NCBI GenBank assembly: GCA_016927095.1
Contig: JAFGNI010000085.1
Coordinates: 1 to 5,251 of the forward strand
Source of the DNA: Anaerolineae bacterium
GTDB taxonomy: Bacteria; Chloroflexota; Anaerolineae; B4-G1; SLSP01
Direction of reading: 5' to 3'
DNA length: 5,251 nucleotides
The first letter of the stretch is position 1; each line of letters starts with the position of its first letter. Positions 5,023-5,251 of this stretch are shown one piece after another. The position numbers and the translations under genes are program-made. A model generated the notes under the pieces. That model did not search any database, was not told the DNA's origin, and worked only from the letters and a program-made list of their open reading frames with translations.

Positions 5023-5251
5023 TCACGGCAAGGCCTTGACCACAGTCAAGGCTTGATCGAGATCCGCGATGAGGTCGTCCGCGTCCTCGATGCCCACCGC
5101 ATAGCGGATGAGACTGTCACTGATGCCCGACGCGCGACGCTCCTCTTCCTTGAGCGAGATGAAAAGCGCCTGTTGCTGGACGATGCTCTCCACGCCGCCG
5201 AGCGTTGGCCCGATATAGGGAATCTGAAGGCGATCCACAAACCGCGAAGTC
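5023..5251 (-). CDS. Trans-sulfuration PLP enzyme, cystathionine gamma-synthase/gamma-lyase family, C-terminal fragment
   Basis: Seventy-five C-terminal residues are visible, ending in [11 protein letters not shown] and a TGA stop; the rest lies beyond the right edge. The fragment carries the family's C-terminal signatures: [17 protein letters not shown], the substrate-side GGVES loop, and [19 protein letters not shown], whose Arg binds the substrate carboxylate. Enzymes of this family are PLP-dependent and about 380-430 residues long; the PLP lysine is outside the window. They include cystathionine gamma-synthase, O-acetylhomoserine sulfhydrylase, cystathionine lyases and methionine gamma-lyase, which the C-terminus alone does not separate. 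Its position directly upstream of an aspartokinase favours a biosynthetic role, acting on a homoserine ester toward methionine, over a degradative one; this is inference. A GTG at 5236-5238 in this fragment is internal and not the start, because coding continues upstream to the edge. Confidence 0.88.
   Translation of the reverse strand, partial: TSRFVDRLQIPYIGPTLGGVESIVQQQALFISLKEEERRASGISDSLIRYAVGIEDADDLIADLDQALTVVKALP

Overview
This is a bacterial chromosomal segment with dense coding, G/C-rich third codon positions, strong Shine-Dalgarno sequences and short intergenic gaps. The base composition and the type of 3'-end palindromic element fit a moderately high-GC, soil or thermophile lineage such as Chloroflexota. 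That placement is an impression from style and remembered homologues, not a demonstrated assignment. I see no phage, plasmid, CRISPR or defence genes and no structural RNA gene.

Layout. On the left edge, reading leftward, is a nearly complete family 4 glycoside hydrolase (1-1331, cut by the window edge). Behind it on the same strand is a GrpB/UPF0157-family nucleotidyltransferase-fold protein (1407-1943). A 177-bp divergent intergenic region (1979-2155) separates it from a rightward S41-family serine peptidase (2156-3388). The peptidase converges on a leftward amino-acid biosynthesis operon. In that operon a trans-sulfuration PLP enzyme (C-terminal fragment, 5023-5251) is followed 16 nt later by an aspartokinase (3519-5006).

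Genes together. The clearest functional unit is the PLP enzyme plus aspartokinase pair. Aspartokinase starts the aspartate pathway, and a cystathionine gamma-synthase-like enzyme would act on a homoserine ester toward methionine. The aspartokinase resembles the kinase half of ThrA-type bifunctional enzymes but has no homoserine dehydrogenase half. The glycoside hydrolase, GrpB-family protein and peptidase show no obvious pathway link to each other or to the operon.

Most notable non-coding structures. (1) A 127-bp element with 31-bp terminal inverted repeats (28/31 matching) lies between the convergent peptidase and aspartokinase genes. It appears to have inserted into the TA of the aspartokinase stop codon and regenerated that stop. 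(2) The GrpB-family gene has a 12-codon start segment with a strong ribosome binding site. It runs out of frame exactly where the family domain begins, and one GT dinucleotide accounts for the break. (3) Two operator-like dyads lie just upstream of the peptidase and the glycosidase; the peptidase dyad overlaps a good -10 sequence. I found no convincing new multi-gene system in the window.
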